The notes: generated from the sequence alone by a model not told the origin. Shown: positions 12,026 to 25,600, counted from the stretch's first letter. The stretch is DNA of 64,000 nt from Lophius americanus (GCA_037951165.1 JBBDHG010000134.1:2223501-2287500), one strand, 5' to 3'. A program made the numbers and translations.

Positions 12026-15000
12026 CCATGTTTGTAACATTCATACAACATGTATCTACACAGTAATCAGGGTCACAGTGATTAAGAATATCTACTTTCT
12101 ACCATGAGAACAGAAATTAATACCCTCCAGCCGTTGGAGTAACAGAAAGAAAGGATTCTGTTGTCAATGTCGGTTAGTTTATCTATGTGCAGAGTGCAGT
12201 TGTGTCGGTGCTGGAGCTCAATTAGTCTTGGTACTGTATAAAAAGCAGGGATAACAGAGCCTTCTGCCATTTTTGGGCATCTTTGTGTAAGTACTCGCAC
12301 ACAGGGATACATACAGCTGCACCATTGTGTTTATAGGATTTTCCCGGCTTCTCAGGCTAAGCTGCTAACCCTGCTGAGACTGTTGTTGTGGGTTTATCGC
12401 CCTGTATGGACACTCAAACATTTAACCCGATTAAATTGTAATCTATTGTTTTTATCGGTCCAAATATTCATCATATTTTCCATTTATGCTCTGGGTGCCT
12501 GATCTACCGTGCATTCTAGTCCATAGTCTTGAGTGCTGTTGGTTTTACTACCTTGGCTTTGCTGTAGGCAATTCAATTGGGATTACTTGTCACTCTTATT
12601 ACTTGTCTTACTCACCGGAGATGATCGATGTCCAAGAAGGAAGTTTGCTAATGTCTGCCATGTATAATTTGTAGAGTAAATCTGATTGTGACCGACTTCA
12701 AGGGATGAATACATCATCAACACCTGTTTTCAGATTTGTGAAAATTCAATGTAGTTTCAACTTCACCTTTGCTAAATGCATACTCTACATTCCACACCTG
12801 TCAAACGGATTTTAGTTTAATAAAAGAAATGCCCAAAGCAGATTTTTAAAAGATTGTGCAGTTGAATTTAAGGGAAATGATACTTTTTAATGTACATAGA
12901 AAAACGTCTTCCACTTTTGAAAAATGTGCGTAAAGTCAAGTGTATTTAAATGTTTACCTCCACCAAGGGGGTCCTTATAATTATGCCCCTCCTAAAGGGC
13001 TCATAAAGGGTATCCCTTGTGTATCCTTATAAAGGTAACAGGAAACAGAAAAATTGTAGGCATATATCAAATTAACCCTTTCATCTCAGTTTCCATCTTT
13101 AATAGAAGTTATGGTCTACATAAAAATGTTTTTTATATTAATAGAAATGGATTTTTTTATATTAGTGGGGTTATCTGTGTCCTTGAACACAAATTTTACG
13201 GTTTGATGGTTTTGTTGTATGGTTAGAGAGGTGCGATAAAACTTACTTAATCAAAGGGGTAGTACACCTGCTTACAGTTAGAGTAACCACACAAAATACG
13301 ATCAGGGAAAATGTAGTGTAATGAAATGAAAGAATAATGCTAAGATAGAAATAAAATAAGGTTCATGTTGAACATGATGTAGCTGATAATTTTAGCAGAA
13401 TTAAACAAAACCGTTGATATATTGGGATATTAAGGAAATTACCGGTTTCACTTTTTTGGTTCGGACCAGTTTCAATCTTTTCATTCAATAACAACATTTT
13501 TTGGGGATATTTTCTAATATTTTACAAAAACCTGCTAAATACATTTGTACTTTATGATGAGGTTGGACACCAATCAGGCTTTTACATTTTGGTTGCAGAT
13601 CCGGATTCAGTATGTCAATAACATCAAATGTCAGCGCCACTTCTCCTTTAATTACCCAAAGTGTGTAACATAAATGCAATCCTGTTAACATTTGTGGAAT
13701 GTGGTGGACATCTGGATCAAAATATGTCTATTATGAAGGGGATCTTAATTAGTAGTAGAATGGTGCAAGCTTACAAAACAGGTATTTTTCAGCCTTACAT
13801 AGGAGTGCACTTAATGATTGGACCCATTCTGTTTTTGACTGTATTGATTTAAAAATTCCTCATATTTGAACGATAAAACACAATCTATAATGACCCACAT
13901 GCCCACTGTCAGACACCTGCGTGGGTTTCACTGATGTTGTCTCTGTTTCTGATAAATGTCTTTCGGGAAATTATAAGCACGCTATGATCTCAGAAAATAA
14001 CCAAACCTGCCATTTTCCTGATTCAGATGGTCCTCATCTACTGTTCTGGTACAAGCATTATATAGAATGCAGCTGAACTAAGCTACGGCTCCACATCTTA
14101 CATAAAATGCGTCCGCCAAGGATGAACCCTTAGAGAAATCTGAACCTCCTCCCCCGCTGGTGATGATTGCAAGTTGAAATCTGTGCTTCGACCTTTGTCA
14201 GATGTCAGACCCTCCCTCCCCTGGTATTCGGTAAATCCCATGCTTTATTTCTCGAAGGAACCAAAATATCATGACATGATTTCACAGTGATTAAAGCTCA
14301 CGCTGAAACCTGAGCTCCTGCGGGTCCCCGACTCTGAAGTATTAAACATGTTTACAGGGCTCCGATGACTAGAGTCGTCCGTTTGAGAGCTCAGACTGAA
14401 AATCATTACTCAGTCCCAATTGTTAGAGTTCCCTTTGAAATCCACGCTGTACCTGCATGGGTTAGCGCTCTGTCTTGGTATTTTTCGGCTTAACGAAGTT
14501 TATTGCTGTATTGTAGTCAGACTCAAAGATCTTCCCTCTACATATTTAAACAATCTGGAGGTTTCGCGATTCTCAGAACACTACACTGGTCCCGGTACTA
14601 GTTCCTTTGATCCGAGCTCCAGTTATTTTGGTGAAGCTGAACTGACTCATTATTTAAATTTGCTCCTAAAAAAAGCTAGTTTTCAATCTGCATAGAGGCT
14701 CGTACTAAACTGAGCTAAAGCCGAGCAGGGAAATGTCACCGGGAAAAAAAATCAGCATGAAATCATTTCGAGAAAAAAAGCGGAAGGGAGCGATAATCAT
14801 CTCATCTTTGAAACGTACTCAAAAGGCTTTTTAATGAAAGATTTATTAGTCTCTACCCGGCCCAGTTATCAGCATCTTATGAAACTGTCTTGGGCCCGAC
14901 TGTGTCGCTCCACATTTTGATTCTTTGCTTAAAGAGAAAGTGAAACATTGTTGGCATTTTCCCGTCCCCTGTCTGCCGCCCCTGTGGGTCGCTGGATCGG

Positions 15001-17371
15001 AACAAATTGAATCAGGCACATTGGACCTTGTCAGTCTTTAACCTCTTTCCCCTACTTGTTCCGACTCTCTCTTTCCCTGTGGTGCTCCCGCCCTTCAAAC
15101 AGTGTATGTAAAAGAAATGGGGCTCAGAGTCTCACATCAACTCATTAATTGATACACACTTCTCTCACCTACCCCCTCTTCAAACATCTGAGGCTCTTTA
15201 TTCCCCCCCCCCCCCCTCATCCTCTCTCCGTCTCGCTGTTTCACATTCACATTCTCACCCTGCCTTTTCTTCCCCTTATCTTCTCTGGGTGTGAATGTGC
15301 TCTCTCCACTGTCCCCTCGCGCTGTCTGTCCCACCAAAAATCTGGCTGGTAGCTATGGCAACCGGCTCGCCACCATGTTGGCATACATCATTATGCTTTG
15401 CACAAAAAGAGATATCTTCCCCCGGCAGAGTCGCACGGAAGGACGATCTCGCCCTTCAACAATTTCCATATGTTATATTGTAATCATCTCTATCGCCTTT
15501 AGCGACGCTTAATTGATTTTCATAGCCTCGCCGGCAGATTCATTTCCCCCTTTTTAAAAAACCATTCATTTCTTTTCTCAAATCTTTTTTTTATCATCTG
15601 TATTCAAGATCAGATAGTTGGTTTTATAATCAGCAGAGGTTTCCCAGTTCTGAATTAATCAAAAGACACGCCGGCTAGTGACAGAATGAAACTGATTGGA
15701 ATGAAGTGTAGTCTGTTGTGAACAATGACACCCAGCTGCGGGGAACTTCCTTAATCACAACCACTCCAACCCATCGCCCTGTTTGATCAGCACATTAGCT
15801 CATATAAATGCAGTGCAGTGAAAATGAGATTAGGGGACGCGTCACGACTTAATGCCTGAGGACTTGAAATGAGTGTAATGCATTTCAAATCCCAGCTTTT
15901 TCTGCGGCATCCCGGGGGCTTCAATTCCCTCCTTTGCAGAGTGCCGCCGCGTTGTTCTTTCATGCTTGCGCTCGTCGTTCCCCTATGTCATCCGTCCCCC
16001 TCTCCCTCCACCTCTCGCATTCACAGATATTACATCACCTGGCAAGATGGAATAAATTGCAATAATCTTTTCATCTCTTTCTCTCCCATTGTGTTTCAAT
16101 GTCATGTGCTTTGCATTAAGCAGCGCACCCCCAACTTATTTTCAGCTTTAACGCTAGCTGTGAGGATATAACATATTCTGGAGGAACAATGAGATAGAAG
16201 TTACTGAGGTAGAATAAAAAACAAGACAGACTAAGTTCTGGATGAAGGGAGTGGACCAGATAAGGACAAGACTACAGCTTGTGGATTCTGTTTGAATCCC
16301 CTGCCCACTGACTACAGCAGCGTATTGATCAGGCGCTGTGGTTGTGCTAATAAAGGTTTTCCGAAATGACGCCACATTCTCTCGGACAAATTGATTATGT
16401 TGAATATTGCACGGCTTGCACCTTACCGGGCCAGGTTAAAAGGATTTATACACCCATATGTCCTTTCAAGTCATGAACTTCATCATAAATGTAAGAGTTA
16501 GGGGTTTGGCCCTGTCGCAAAGAAACTCACTCTCACAATGAAATCCTAATAGATATCGTTTCTCCCTGTGCAAAGAGCGTGCTCCGTAATGGTTCTGCCT
16601 CCTATGTTGTGTTCCTCCACCTCCGGAGAGGTTGTTTTCATGGAGATCTAAGTAATTAGATTGTCATCTAATACCCATGACTGTGTGAAAGCAACTGCTA
16701 TATTTGATTCTGTGTCCAATCAACGCATTTCACAGTACCCAGTCAGTCTCTCAGCGGAGAACTCTGATCAATTCAGCACTTTTCAAAAATCTCATTTAAA
16801 ATGTCTGCCCTTTGTCAAGTTGAAATCCCGCCAGGCGCTAGAAAGGTTTTTTTTGTCAAAAATGAGCCCTCTATTTTGTATTGAGTTTCTTTTTTTTTTT
16901 GTTTACCTCCAACACGGATGCATTTACACGGCATTTGTATGATTTGGGGCACATGTAGGTCGCCATATGTGGAGTTTTAATTGTAATATAGCGCCTGACA
17001 TTCACTGAGGGTGCACAAGTCAAGGAATAAATCTGACTCCATACAAAACTCTATTTCTCTCTTGCAATTTCATTCAACCCATCTAAGAATAACAGGTATC
17101 AGATCGGCGACCACCAACTGGCAACTTGCTCGTCTAATTCAGACCGGGAGAGGTTTCCATAGGGAATGCAAAGCCTTTTAACATCCGTGAATCAATTTTG
17201 CTTTTCTAATTTGCGGTTTGGTCGCGGTTGCAGCAGGCCATGCAGGGTATTCCATCTCACAAAATAGATGAGTCAAGTAATACCTCCAACAACCTCTGAT
17301 TTTAATTTGGATACTCATCACAATTGGTCCTCCATAATCAGGAAAAAGGAGGCTTAATCAGATACCTAAAC
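12026..17371. other. Unannotated intronic DNA
   Basis: No gene or recognisable transposon was found. 12.0-13.9 kb is AT-rich. 13.9-17.3 kb is more balanced and contains a 14-C run at 15203-15216. The part about 15.34-15.56 kb is free of repeats and carries homeodomain-like TTAATTGATT, so it is a possible but unproven regulatory element. Frames such as 14420-14695 (91 residues) show no domain. Confidence 0.45.
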
Positions 17372-17602
17372 CACCTCAACTCGCTTCCTTTGACAAGTCA
17401 ACTCCGAGCTCCATCTGTGTGTCCGAGCTCCTCTACCTATCTTTAAGGCTGGGCCCGACCACCCAAATAGGGCAGCTCCTTTCAGCTGCTTAAATCCACG
17501 ACCTCATTCGTTTGGTCGCTACTCTGATCTCATGTTCATAAGTGAAGAGTGGAATGTAGATCAGCTAGAAAATTGAGAGCTTCGCCTTTTAACATAGCAT
17601 GA
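17372..17602 (-). mobile_element. LINE reverse-transcriptase fragment, antisense
   Basis: The plus strand reads CAACTCCGAGCTCCATCTGT, GGCTGGGCCCGACCACCC, CGACCTCATTCGTTTGGTCG and AGAGCTTCGCCTTTTAACAT in an order typical of the antisense of the fish LINE segment encoding HELWVMTERTRSRIQAAEMS-type sequence. It is the same family as the fragments at 11.41, 50.56 and 58.89 kb. No intact frame remains. Confidence 0.7.
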
Positions 17603-19170
17603 AAAAAAGACTGTAACTAACGTTTGTTATCACAGGAATTGGCAAGACTAGTGGCAAGTTATGTGAACCATTTTTTAATTTTTCATATGGTCATTATTTT
17701 TACATTATTATATGGGTTTATGTGAGTCAGACTGAAGATGGGGATCTCTACAGTGGAGGAAGGTGACTTAATGCACCTCATGCAATTCTAGTTGACTCCC
17801 CCTGGTCTGCTATAGGTATGATGGACACCTCACTACCAATTGGTTCTAAAGCAGCCAGCTTTTTGCTCACTTTAATCCTTCATTGGGAATTCAGGACATG
17901 GGGATATTTAAATACAACATCATACCCAACATACCAGAGTAGTATAAGTACTGCAAACTGACAAAAATAATCTTATGATTCTAGGGATGAAGGTGGCTAA
18001 TCATGTTGGATTTTGTCTTCACAAATTCAGACAGAGTGAAGATGGAAGACAGGTAGATGCCCCGGGGTCAAAACACACGGAGTTGGCATTAAACATGGTG
18101 CTGACTAATTTATAATACCTGACGAGCTCCCGTCTGAGCAGTCTGCTCCCATTCCGTCCATCCTTTAAATCAACCCAGTGCCTTTTATTTCCCTCATGCC
18201 AGGGTTTGCTCTTTGCTCTGTCCTTCACACCATGTGGTATAAATCAAACCACCTCACTTAATTTTGCTCCTAGTGAATGGTTGTAAACACAACTGCTCTT
18301 GGTGTCCAGGCCTGGTAAGTTTTAGGGTTCTTTCACATCTGCAACACCTTTGATTATTGCCTTTTGCAAGCCCACTTGAACTTTTCATGAATTATCTTCA
18401 AAATCTACCTGGGTAAGGCCTCCCCAATGTTGTATGGTTAATTGGTTTGTAGAACAAAATGTGTCTGACGTTGATCGTCTACTCCACACCGTAAATTAAC
18501 TACACCATATTTCAGATTGATCCCAACCAGATTGGACACGTCCATTAAGAACAGTTTTATTGATCACATTTCACCGTCTTACTTAATAAATCCCATCTCT
18601 CTCATTTCAACTTTAAGAATCATACCTTTTATGAGGAAAAACTGCCTGATATAGATTGTGCCATGTCATTCTAAAGGCAAACATTTCCCTGGGGAAGTGC
18701 ACACTGTCAGTTTCAATGTCCGTCAATATGGAGCCTCAAGCTGAGAAAGGTGTCAGATTCCGCAAGGCTGTCTGAGTTTGTCGCGGCGTCTGACTGTGGC
18801 GCCAACGCTGTTTCACATTAGGACTATAACTAATCTCTGTCATACGATTAATTATTATGCTTCCCTGTGACTTAACTGACCACATGGACATATAGATAGC
18901 AACATTAGTCCCACAGTTAGTTCACCATGTTGGTGGCTGACACATTTAATTTCACAATTGGATCCCCACAAAACCTAAATAAAATAATGGTCACCACAGG
19001 CTGCATCCTAATAGCATTAGCTTGTACCATTACTTATCTTCTATCACTACCATCGGGTTCATCTTTGCTGTTTATATCCTGATTTTCTCTATTTATCAAA
19101 ATGGATAAATTCCAATAACTTTGATGCCTACATAACTAATGGCAATGGCAGGTTGAAATCTAAGATCGTT

Positions 19171-19712
19171 CTAGAGGTGCAACAATAACCGCATTCCTGT
19201 TATACCGCGGTCATGTGATGCTTTTTGCGGAGTCTGGACTATAAGCGTTGCAGAATGAGTGTTCTTGGGTGTGTTTGGTTTTTTTGGCTCATGAAAGTTA
19301 TTTATATACAGTATATAACTGTTTATTTGTGTTGCAGGAGCTCATTTTTCCCTGGAAAGTCAGCAAACTGGTTTTTCCTGCTTTTGGTTGGTTTTAGTTT
19401 ATTATTTACATTCTATCAACCTCCTTTACTGTTTTTGCCAGAGCTTGTCACCCTTCACATGTTTTTGATGTATCCATGCTAATTTAAATGAGGCATATGG
19501 GAACTGACGGAAAACCATTAACAAGGGGTGTTTGTATTTTGTACGTAGATAGAGTTAAAATGAACCTTTATTTCAACTGCGGTAGATACACCTTCAAGTT
19601 CATTCTACCGCAATGTATATTGATATTTTTAGGGCGTTATGCGGGGAGGTGGGGCAAGGAATGCCTTTAACATCATCATTGTTGAGAAAGATTCCATACC
19701 GCCACAACCCTA
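19171..19712. mobile_element. hAT-like nonautonomous element remnant
   Basis: The left end CTAGAGGTGCAACAATAACC and the right end CATACCGCCACAACCCTAG form imperfect terminal inverted repeats (about 16 bp) of the type seen in teleost hAT-like elements. ACCGCGG and CCGCAAT motifs lie just inside. No transposase frame is visible. The boundaries and superfamily are inferred from the ends only. Confidence 0.38.
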
Positions 19713-20405
19713 GAAAGTGTCATGGTAAAGGATAAAGATTATAGCCTCTAAAAAAACATTGTTCCAGCGAAAATTGTAGCACGTTAGCGAGTAGCTCAGA
19801 GCATCATTGTATAAAGTTCAGCTTCACGTGTGATTTAAGGGGATTTTGAGCCTTATTCTTTCAAAACAATTGCTCTTTATTATGAAAAATCAGACCAAAA
19901 ACACTACCTCATCTCAGATAATATGGTCCCAGACATATTTGGCAATCACTGTTGATAAGCTATTGAAACTATTATTAGAATTGATGCTAATCTAGGAACC
20001 GCTAACTATGTTATATTTCATGATGTTTTAATGGTAATAACTTAATAACTTTTAGCTTTTGCAGCCATGTGCTCACTCACTTTATGTTATGTGTCCTCTC
20101 TCTCGTTTTCAACCTTGCTGTACCCTCTTACCTCAAAATCCAGCTAAACAGCTACACTTCCCTTATTGAATGGGGGCGGGGGGTGAAGAGACAATGGAGT
20201 CACTGTCAGAAATATGGGTACAGAGAGAGATAAGGACGGTCATATATCACACTTCCCCATATGCTCATTAACAGAATCCCCATTAGTCTTGCGTCCCTGC
20301 CACTCCGTTCCTCTGTCTTTCTTTTGCACCTACTCACTTCACCTCAAGGAGAAAGGACATAGGACATGGGGATAATTGTGTCTATGAAGAATAACGGCCA
20401 CTAAC

Positions 20406-20477
20406 CTGTAAATAATGCATGCGCTGTTCCTGCATGTGTCACAGTTGGCCGTGTCCTGTCCGGTCCGATAGGAGAGT
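20406..20477 (-). CDS. insyn2a: Inhibitory synaptic factor 2A, 72-nt middle coding exon (residues 408-432)
   Basis: This short exon is too small to appear as an open reading frame by itself. On the minus strand a CCCCACAG acceptor is followed by codons giving LSYRTGQDTANCDTCRNSAC and then IIY, ending TACAG|GTTAG. The split codon with the previous exon gives Gly408 and the split codon with the next gives Ser432. The Cys-rich stretch NCDTCRNSAC matches what I recall of the mammalian protein between its coiled coil and its C-terminal tail. Skipping it (72 nt, divisible by three) would keep frame, so an isoform lacking 24 residues is possible but not shown. The donor (GTTAG) is weaker than consensus. 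Confidence 0.88.
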
Positions 20478-21445
20478 CTGTGGGGAAGATAAGAGTTGTG
20501 AATGAGTAATTACAAAAGTCGTTACGATGCTCTCTCACACCTTCCTGTCTGTACTTGTTTATCGTCGGTCATTTGCAGCGGAGAAGTAAATGAGGCGGAT
20601 GAGGAGACACAAGGTCCTACTGAGTGGCCTGTGTCCGGCAGCGGGAGCACGTTGTCGGCCATTAGCTATGTTTGACTAATTGATGGTCAGAACCTCAGAA
20701 TGAGTTGGCTGCAGTGAGAGGTAGCTCGGACTGAGGACAAGGTCATTACCCTTAACGTTCAACTACTCTGTGGTTCATTTTGAAGCCTTTTTACTCAGGA
20801 GAGAATTCACCGCATGGATGGATCTTTTTTTTAAGTAAACACCTTTGATAACCATTAAAAGAGGTTCTGGTGTGATTGCCCTGTTGGAGGGGTTCGTCTT
20901 TGTAAGGGTTAACGTTGCCGTCTGAACCTTCATGCACAATAAACAAGTGGACCGAGAACATGTGTGCAGAAAGGTGGTGTTGGTCCACTTCCAAATGAAT
21001 GAACGGACCAAAGACCAAATACACATGTGATATAACTTAATAAGACTGTAAATATGACTTGACAACACAAAAATAGTAGCAAAGACAGTATAAGCTAACA
21101 ACAAAACAGACTTAACAGAGGGCAAACATGGAGCAGCGAGGGAGTAAAGACGCTAATTACCTTATAACTTGGTACCAGTTTGCTCTGATGACAACTTTTA
21201 GCCATATCATTCTTTTGGAAAGCGATAAATTCATTCGTATAATTTACATCATAGAAATTTTGATGTTATTTGGCACTGTAAAAGGAGTATTAAGTCTCTT
21301 TGATATACTAATCAGCCATAATATTATAATCACTGACAAATACGACATACAAATATCATTGACTGTATTGTTCCAATGGCAGCAGTGGGGTGTATATAAT
21401 ATAATAATTATTATAATTATAAATAATGTGTTGTCCTTATTATCC

Positions 21446-21473
21446 TACATACATACGTACACACACACATACA

Positions 21474-21507
<34 letters not shown>

Positions 21508-21537
21508 TACACACATACATACATACATACATACATA
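21446..21537. repeat. (CATA)/(CA) microsatellite
   Basis: A run of CATA, then CA, then CATA units totals about 90 bases. It lies inside a 199-residue plus-strand frame (21128-21727) whose centre is just the translated repeat, so that frame is not treated as a gene. Confidence 0.95.
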
Positions 21538-21721
21538 TGTACCTTTGGATCAAGTTGCATTCAGTGTCTTGCTCAAATACACCAAAACGTTTAGACTACA
21601 GGGTCAGTGTGTGGATAGAAACGCGACTCTTTCGATAAGTTCACTACTGCTCTTACATCCTGAGCTACAGTCAGCCCCATCTGATGTGTTGGAATCAATA
21701 AAAATTGTTATGCGCAAGGAA

Positions 21722-22025
21722 TTATAATGGCTTGTCAACTCGGTTAGAGTATCTGCAGGATTGCATGTCTTGTTTGGTTTTCAGTGTCTGCAGTGTTACG
21801 AAATTGGTTCTTTGACTGAAAGTCGGAGAACTGACAACAAGATCTTGGGGAGGGGAGCAAATGCTAGCTTGTGTTGTCTGATTCCATAGAAGAGCTACTG
21901 TTGCACATACAGATGTAAAAGTTAATGCTGGTTCTGATAGAAAGGTATCAGAACACACTGTTTTGGTGACAAACAGGGACCTACACAATATTAGGCAGGT
22001 GGTTGTACGGTTTTGGACTGATTGA
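21722..22025 (+). mobile_element. Tc1-like transposon, internally deleted remnant A
   Basis: The sequence TGGCTTGTCAACTCGGTTAG and later AAAGTTAATGCTGGTTCTGA followed by TAGAAAGGTATCAGAACACA correspond to the N-terminal helix-turn-helix coding part of a Tc1-family transposase. The fragment then jumps to the 3' end, ACACAATATTAGGCAGGTGG. The catalytic DDE region is absent. Three related remnants lie within the next 7 kb. Confidence 0.72.
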
Positions 22026-23418
22026 AATCTGCCTTTCATAGTCTGTAATATCAATTCATCAAATTCCTATTTGAACCCATTTCTTATTATATGACATCCT
22101 GTCATCAGCTGTCAGTGAGATAAATTGTTGTCAGGAACCCAGTAGAGTCCATTATGGAGATTTCTCAGGGGTCGGCCAAATGCAAAGTGATTCTCCTGAA
22201 TGGAACTGTATGGTTACATGCTCCAAAGGCTCTATAGCTTTTTTATTGGATTAGTATGTGGCAATGCCCATAATGATTGACAGCTTTTTCTTTTCCTTGT
22301 AATTAATGACCTCCTGCAGTAGATGTACTGAGGAATAATTCCACCAATGACATGCACTCAAAGGACGATTGGTTTTTATGTTTATGAGCTGCACTGCTGC
22401 ATCAACAGAAATTAGCAGACATAATGCATAATAGTAAGAATAACAACTAAACCACTGAAATATTGATTGGAAGTATTTGTAGGGGCTGTATTTCTTTTTG
22501 TGTTTCATTTGTCTTAACGGGATGAATGTATGGAGTATCCTATCAAAGCACTGGAGACAGGGATTTTACAAGGAGAAATGCAGTATTAGGATATAGTACG
22601 ATGCTGCATATAATACATTTTTGATGCAGCATCTAAACCTATATGAAACACAAACTTTTCGCCTCTTATTTTCATCCGCTGGTATCTCATATTTTTGATG
22701 TTTTGCTTAACATTGTGAATCCAACAAATTAGTTACCTAAAACATGGTACTCAAAGCTGGAGTAAAGGTGTATTATACATGCTTAACAAAACTCTTATCC
22801 AATATCGCGCATAGTGACTCCCGTTGTCGCCATGGCAACATGACTGGATGTCATAGCATCAGCTACAAAAGCAGATTCTGCCTGTGTTTAACCTTGTTTG
22901 CAGTTGAATCTGAGAAGATGCACTTATCATTAATATAAACTCTTCGGTCTGCCATTTCTGTTTTAAAACAGTTAATTCAGCTTGAGTCTCCTGACCTCTG
23001 ATGAGCATTAAGAAAATAACAGTTAACCACCTTCTGATTTATCTTTTCTCTTCGGGAATATAATCGTTTTTTGTAGCTTTGGGTATTGTGTTTGTTAAGG
23101 TCATTATTAATTTATTTGTTATATTCATGATATTGATTGAGGTTTTAATTTAAATCACATGACCGCATGACCTGTAAGTTAAGCTAAAGCCCCAGAATAT
23201 GAAAGACCTGGCGATTGAAAACAACATATGAAGTGTTTTAGTGTATCACATCTGCTCTTTTCTGTGCATCACTTTTAAGTTTACTTTGTAAACACTTCTG
23301 ATGTGTTGTGGTTTTTGCAGGGTGTTTTTCTGAGTTAGTGCCTTTTTTTCTACCTTGTTAAGCAGATGGAAGGTCCAAAAATCAGTGGAGTAAGCATTAT
23401 CTCAGTCTAAGGGCACTA
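22026..23418. other. Unannotated intronic DNA
   Basis: AT-rich, with short frames only (for example 22251-22508 minus, 22744-22938 plus) that show no domain or splice-supported coding pattern. Confidence 0.45.
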
Positions 23419-23600
23419 AAAAAGGTCAGGTCGCCCAAATTACCCACCATTTGGAAGGTCGATCCCTGGACCGCCTCTGGTCTCCATAATTTGGAGGGTC
23501 CTTGTGCAAGACCCTGAACCCCAATTTGCTCCCAGGGTGCCTCACCAAGGCTGCTCATAGCTCCTCAGAGATTGGTCAAATGCACAGAATAAACTAAAAA
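23419..23600 (+). mobile_element. Degraded tRNA-type SINE body
   Basis: The order GTCGATCCCTGG (B-box-like), GTCCTTGTGCAAGACCCTGA, ACCCCAATTTGCTCCC, GCTCCTCAGAGATTGGTCAA matches the layout of the SINE at 3.69 kb but is much diverged. The A-box region is barely recognisable. Confidence 0.6.
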
Positions 23601-24273
23601 AACTTTCGTTATTAATAGTATTTGCAAACTAATTGTGTATTAGAATAGAGTTTTATTCCCGATTTTTCCGATGTTCCCATTCCCATTTTCCCATCGAGGT
23701 GTCCTCTGCCTTCAATCCATTGTCATGCAAGTCAATACAATTTAGTGTGATGGCTCACAGCAACAGAAAAACAACCTCAGAATTACAAGTCAGTCTTGAT
23801 AGGATTTTTTTCTTTTAACTTAATGTGCAAACTTGCACAATTGTCTCCGTCTTTGCAATAGTGGAGACATTTTTCACATCCCTCTATTGTCAAGCTTCCC
23901 ATAAGTTGCGGCACAATAAAAATTAAACTACTGTCATAAATCCCAGCAGCCACCAAATCTACTCCTCTCTGTGATGTGGGCTTTGACAGATATATTAGAG
24001 ATGTTCATATCAAAATAGTTACTTAAGGCTGTTGCAGAATGAGGTAATGGGGAGATTCTGAGGACGTTTGTGTTGACGGTGGGGGTGGGGGGAGTCTACT
24101 TTATGTATGCAGTTTAGATTAATTTTAATTAAGGCACTTGCTGTTGTAGAGGAGGTGACAGAACAGTGCATCAATCGATAAGAAGCCGACAGGGTGCATC
24201 GGGAACTGGAGCGTGTCCTTTCAACAAACTTTGTCTCTGGTCCTCATGCTGTCTAGATCTTTTTCCACCTAAA

Positions 24274-24276
<3 letters not shown>

Positions 24277-24311
<35 letters not shown>

Positions 24312-24316
24312 TCTCT

Positions 24317-24369
<53 letters not shown>
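24277..24369. repeat. (CT)n polypyrimidine tract
   Basis: About 93 bases of CT repeats with CTTT interruptions. On the transcribed minus-strand message it reads as (GA)n. It creates spurious Ser/Leu- and Arg/Glu-rich frames on both strands. Confidence 0.95.
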
Positions 24370-24372
<3 letters not shown>

Positions 24373-25189
24373 GAGTTTGTAAGAGAACATCAGAGTGCAG
24401 GGCTCATTTCATCAGGCCTCCCTGGGGAGTGCGAAACCAAAAGTGCCATTAGCAATATATTCATACACCAAAACACCTTTGTGCTTCTCTTAAAGGTCAC
24501 CGAGTGGGTGGGAGTCCAAAGTCATGAAAACATTTAGCACGCGTAGTCAGTGTTAATAGACAACAACAACCTTATGAGAGAAAATTCATTAAATCAGGAC
24601 TGCCAACACTTGAGGAAGATAACGTAAATTAATTCACAAGTTGTTCTTGTTATTGTTGGACAGGAGCAATGACTGTAGAACTGCACCAAATCATTCATCC
24701 TAGTGTTACATGCCCCAGGCATTGTTATACTAGAGGGATTTATGTCTGTGTTCTTGCATCGGTGGTGAGTGGGGACAAAACGCCTCGTTTACACGCAGTT
24801 TTTGTACAAGTCTGGCTTGTACTGACAATGACGTTTCTCACAAAGTTGTTGTCTGTCAGTAAGTGACTATGGAAGAAGCATCATCATCATATCGGGCAAA
24901 TCAGACTGAGACTGAGAGGTCAGATCATTGTGTCGCCATATGTAAATCCCCTCGGAAGAGATACGTGTGTCCCTTTCGGTGTATTTTTTTTTTTCGTGAG
25001 TCAATAGTTATTGTGGATAGATATTCCTCCATCTTCGAAGCAAGTGAATGCTGGTCTGTATGGGTCGATAGAAAACTTGAGTGCCAGCTTGCGAACAAAG
25101 CCATACATTAAGGTTCATTATCAGGAAAAACAGGTCTGGTAGATGGCTCTCTAGGTGTGTCCACAGTTTTGTGAAGGAACTTTTTGTAA

Positions 25190-25600
25190 TGAGTCAGAAC
25201 ATTAAAACCACCTGCATCATATCGAGTAGGTCAGCCGACCACCTTTGAACAAGCATTAACCTTTTCTGTGTTACAGTAGCTCTTTGTTAGAACATAGCTA
25301 CCCACGTGCCTCAATGAACCCGTGACCCTGTCACTAATTCACCAATTGTCCCTCCTGAGACCATTCTGGTAGGTACTAACCACTAAAGACTGGGAAGACC
25401 CAACAAGACCTGCAGTTTTTGAGATACAATGGCTCAGCATCCTAGTCATCACCACTTGGACCTGGTCGAATTGGCTCCTATCCTTACGCTTGTCTGCTTC
25501 CCCCTCAAACACATCGACTACTGGGCAAAATGTTCACTTGCTGCCTATCTTACCCTATCCGCTGACAATGGGGTTATAATGTTATGGCTTGATTATTAAG
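25190..25600 (-). mobile_element. Tc1-like transposon remnant B
   Basis: The left end GAACATTAAAACCACCTGCA resembles a Tc1-type inverted-repeat end. The interior CCACGTGCCTCAATGAACCC, GACCTGCAGTTTTTGAGATA and TCCTTACGCTTGTCTGCTTC is antisense to the transposase N-terminal helix-turn-helix region. The right part ACAAAATG-like GCAAAATGTTCACTTGCTGC and ATAATGTTATGGCTTGATTA is the other end. The central and catalytic region is deleted and the frame is broken. It sits head to head with remnant C. Confidence 0.75.

Larger units (their letters stand above)
6505..20405 (-). other. insyn2a: insyn2a intron (last coding intron, 13.9 kb)
   Basis: This is the intron between the 72-nt exon and the last coding exon, with GT at 20405-20404 and AG at 6506-6505 on the minus strand. 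It is AT-rich. It contains the (AT) tracts at 8.41 and 10.64 kb, LINE fragments at 11.41-12.03 and 17.37-17.60 kb, a 14-C run at 15203-15216 and a hAT-like remnant at 19.17-19.71 kb. The rest, including 6.5-8.4, 8.5-10.6, 12.1-17.3 and 17.6-19.1 kb, has no coding or repeat signal I can name. The 13.9-17.3 kb part is less repetitive and more balanced in base composition. Confidence 0.85.

Noticed and set aside
21128..21727. 199-residue plus-strand frame
   Set aside because: Its centre is a CA/CATA microsatellite and its ends run into a Tc1 remnant. There is no domain.
24166..24537. Ser/Leu-rich and Arg/Glu-rich frames of 123 and 66 residues
   Set aside because: They are produced by the (CT) tract and are open on both strands.
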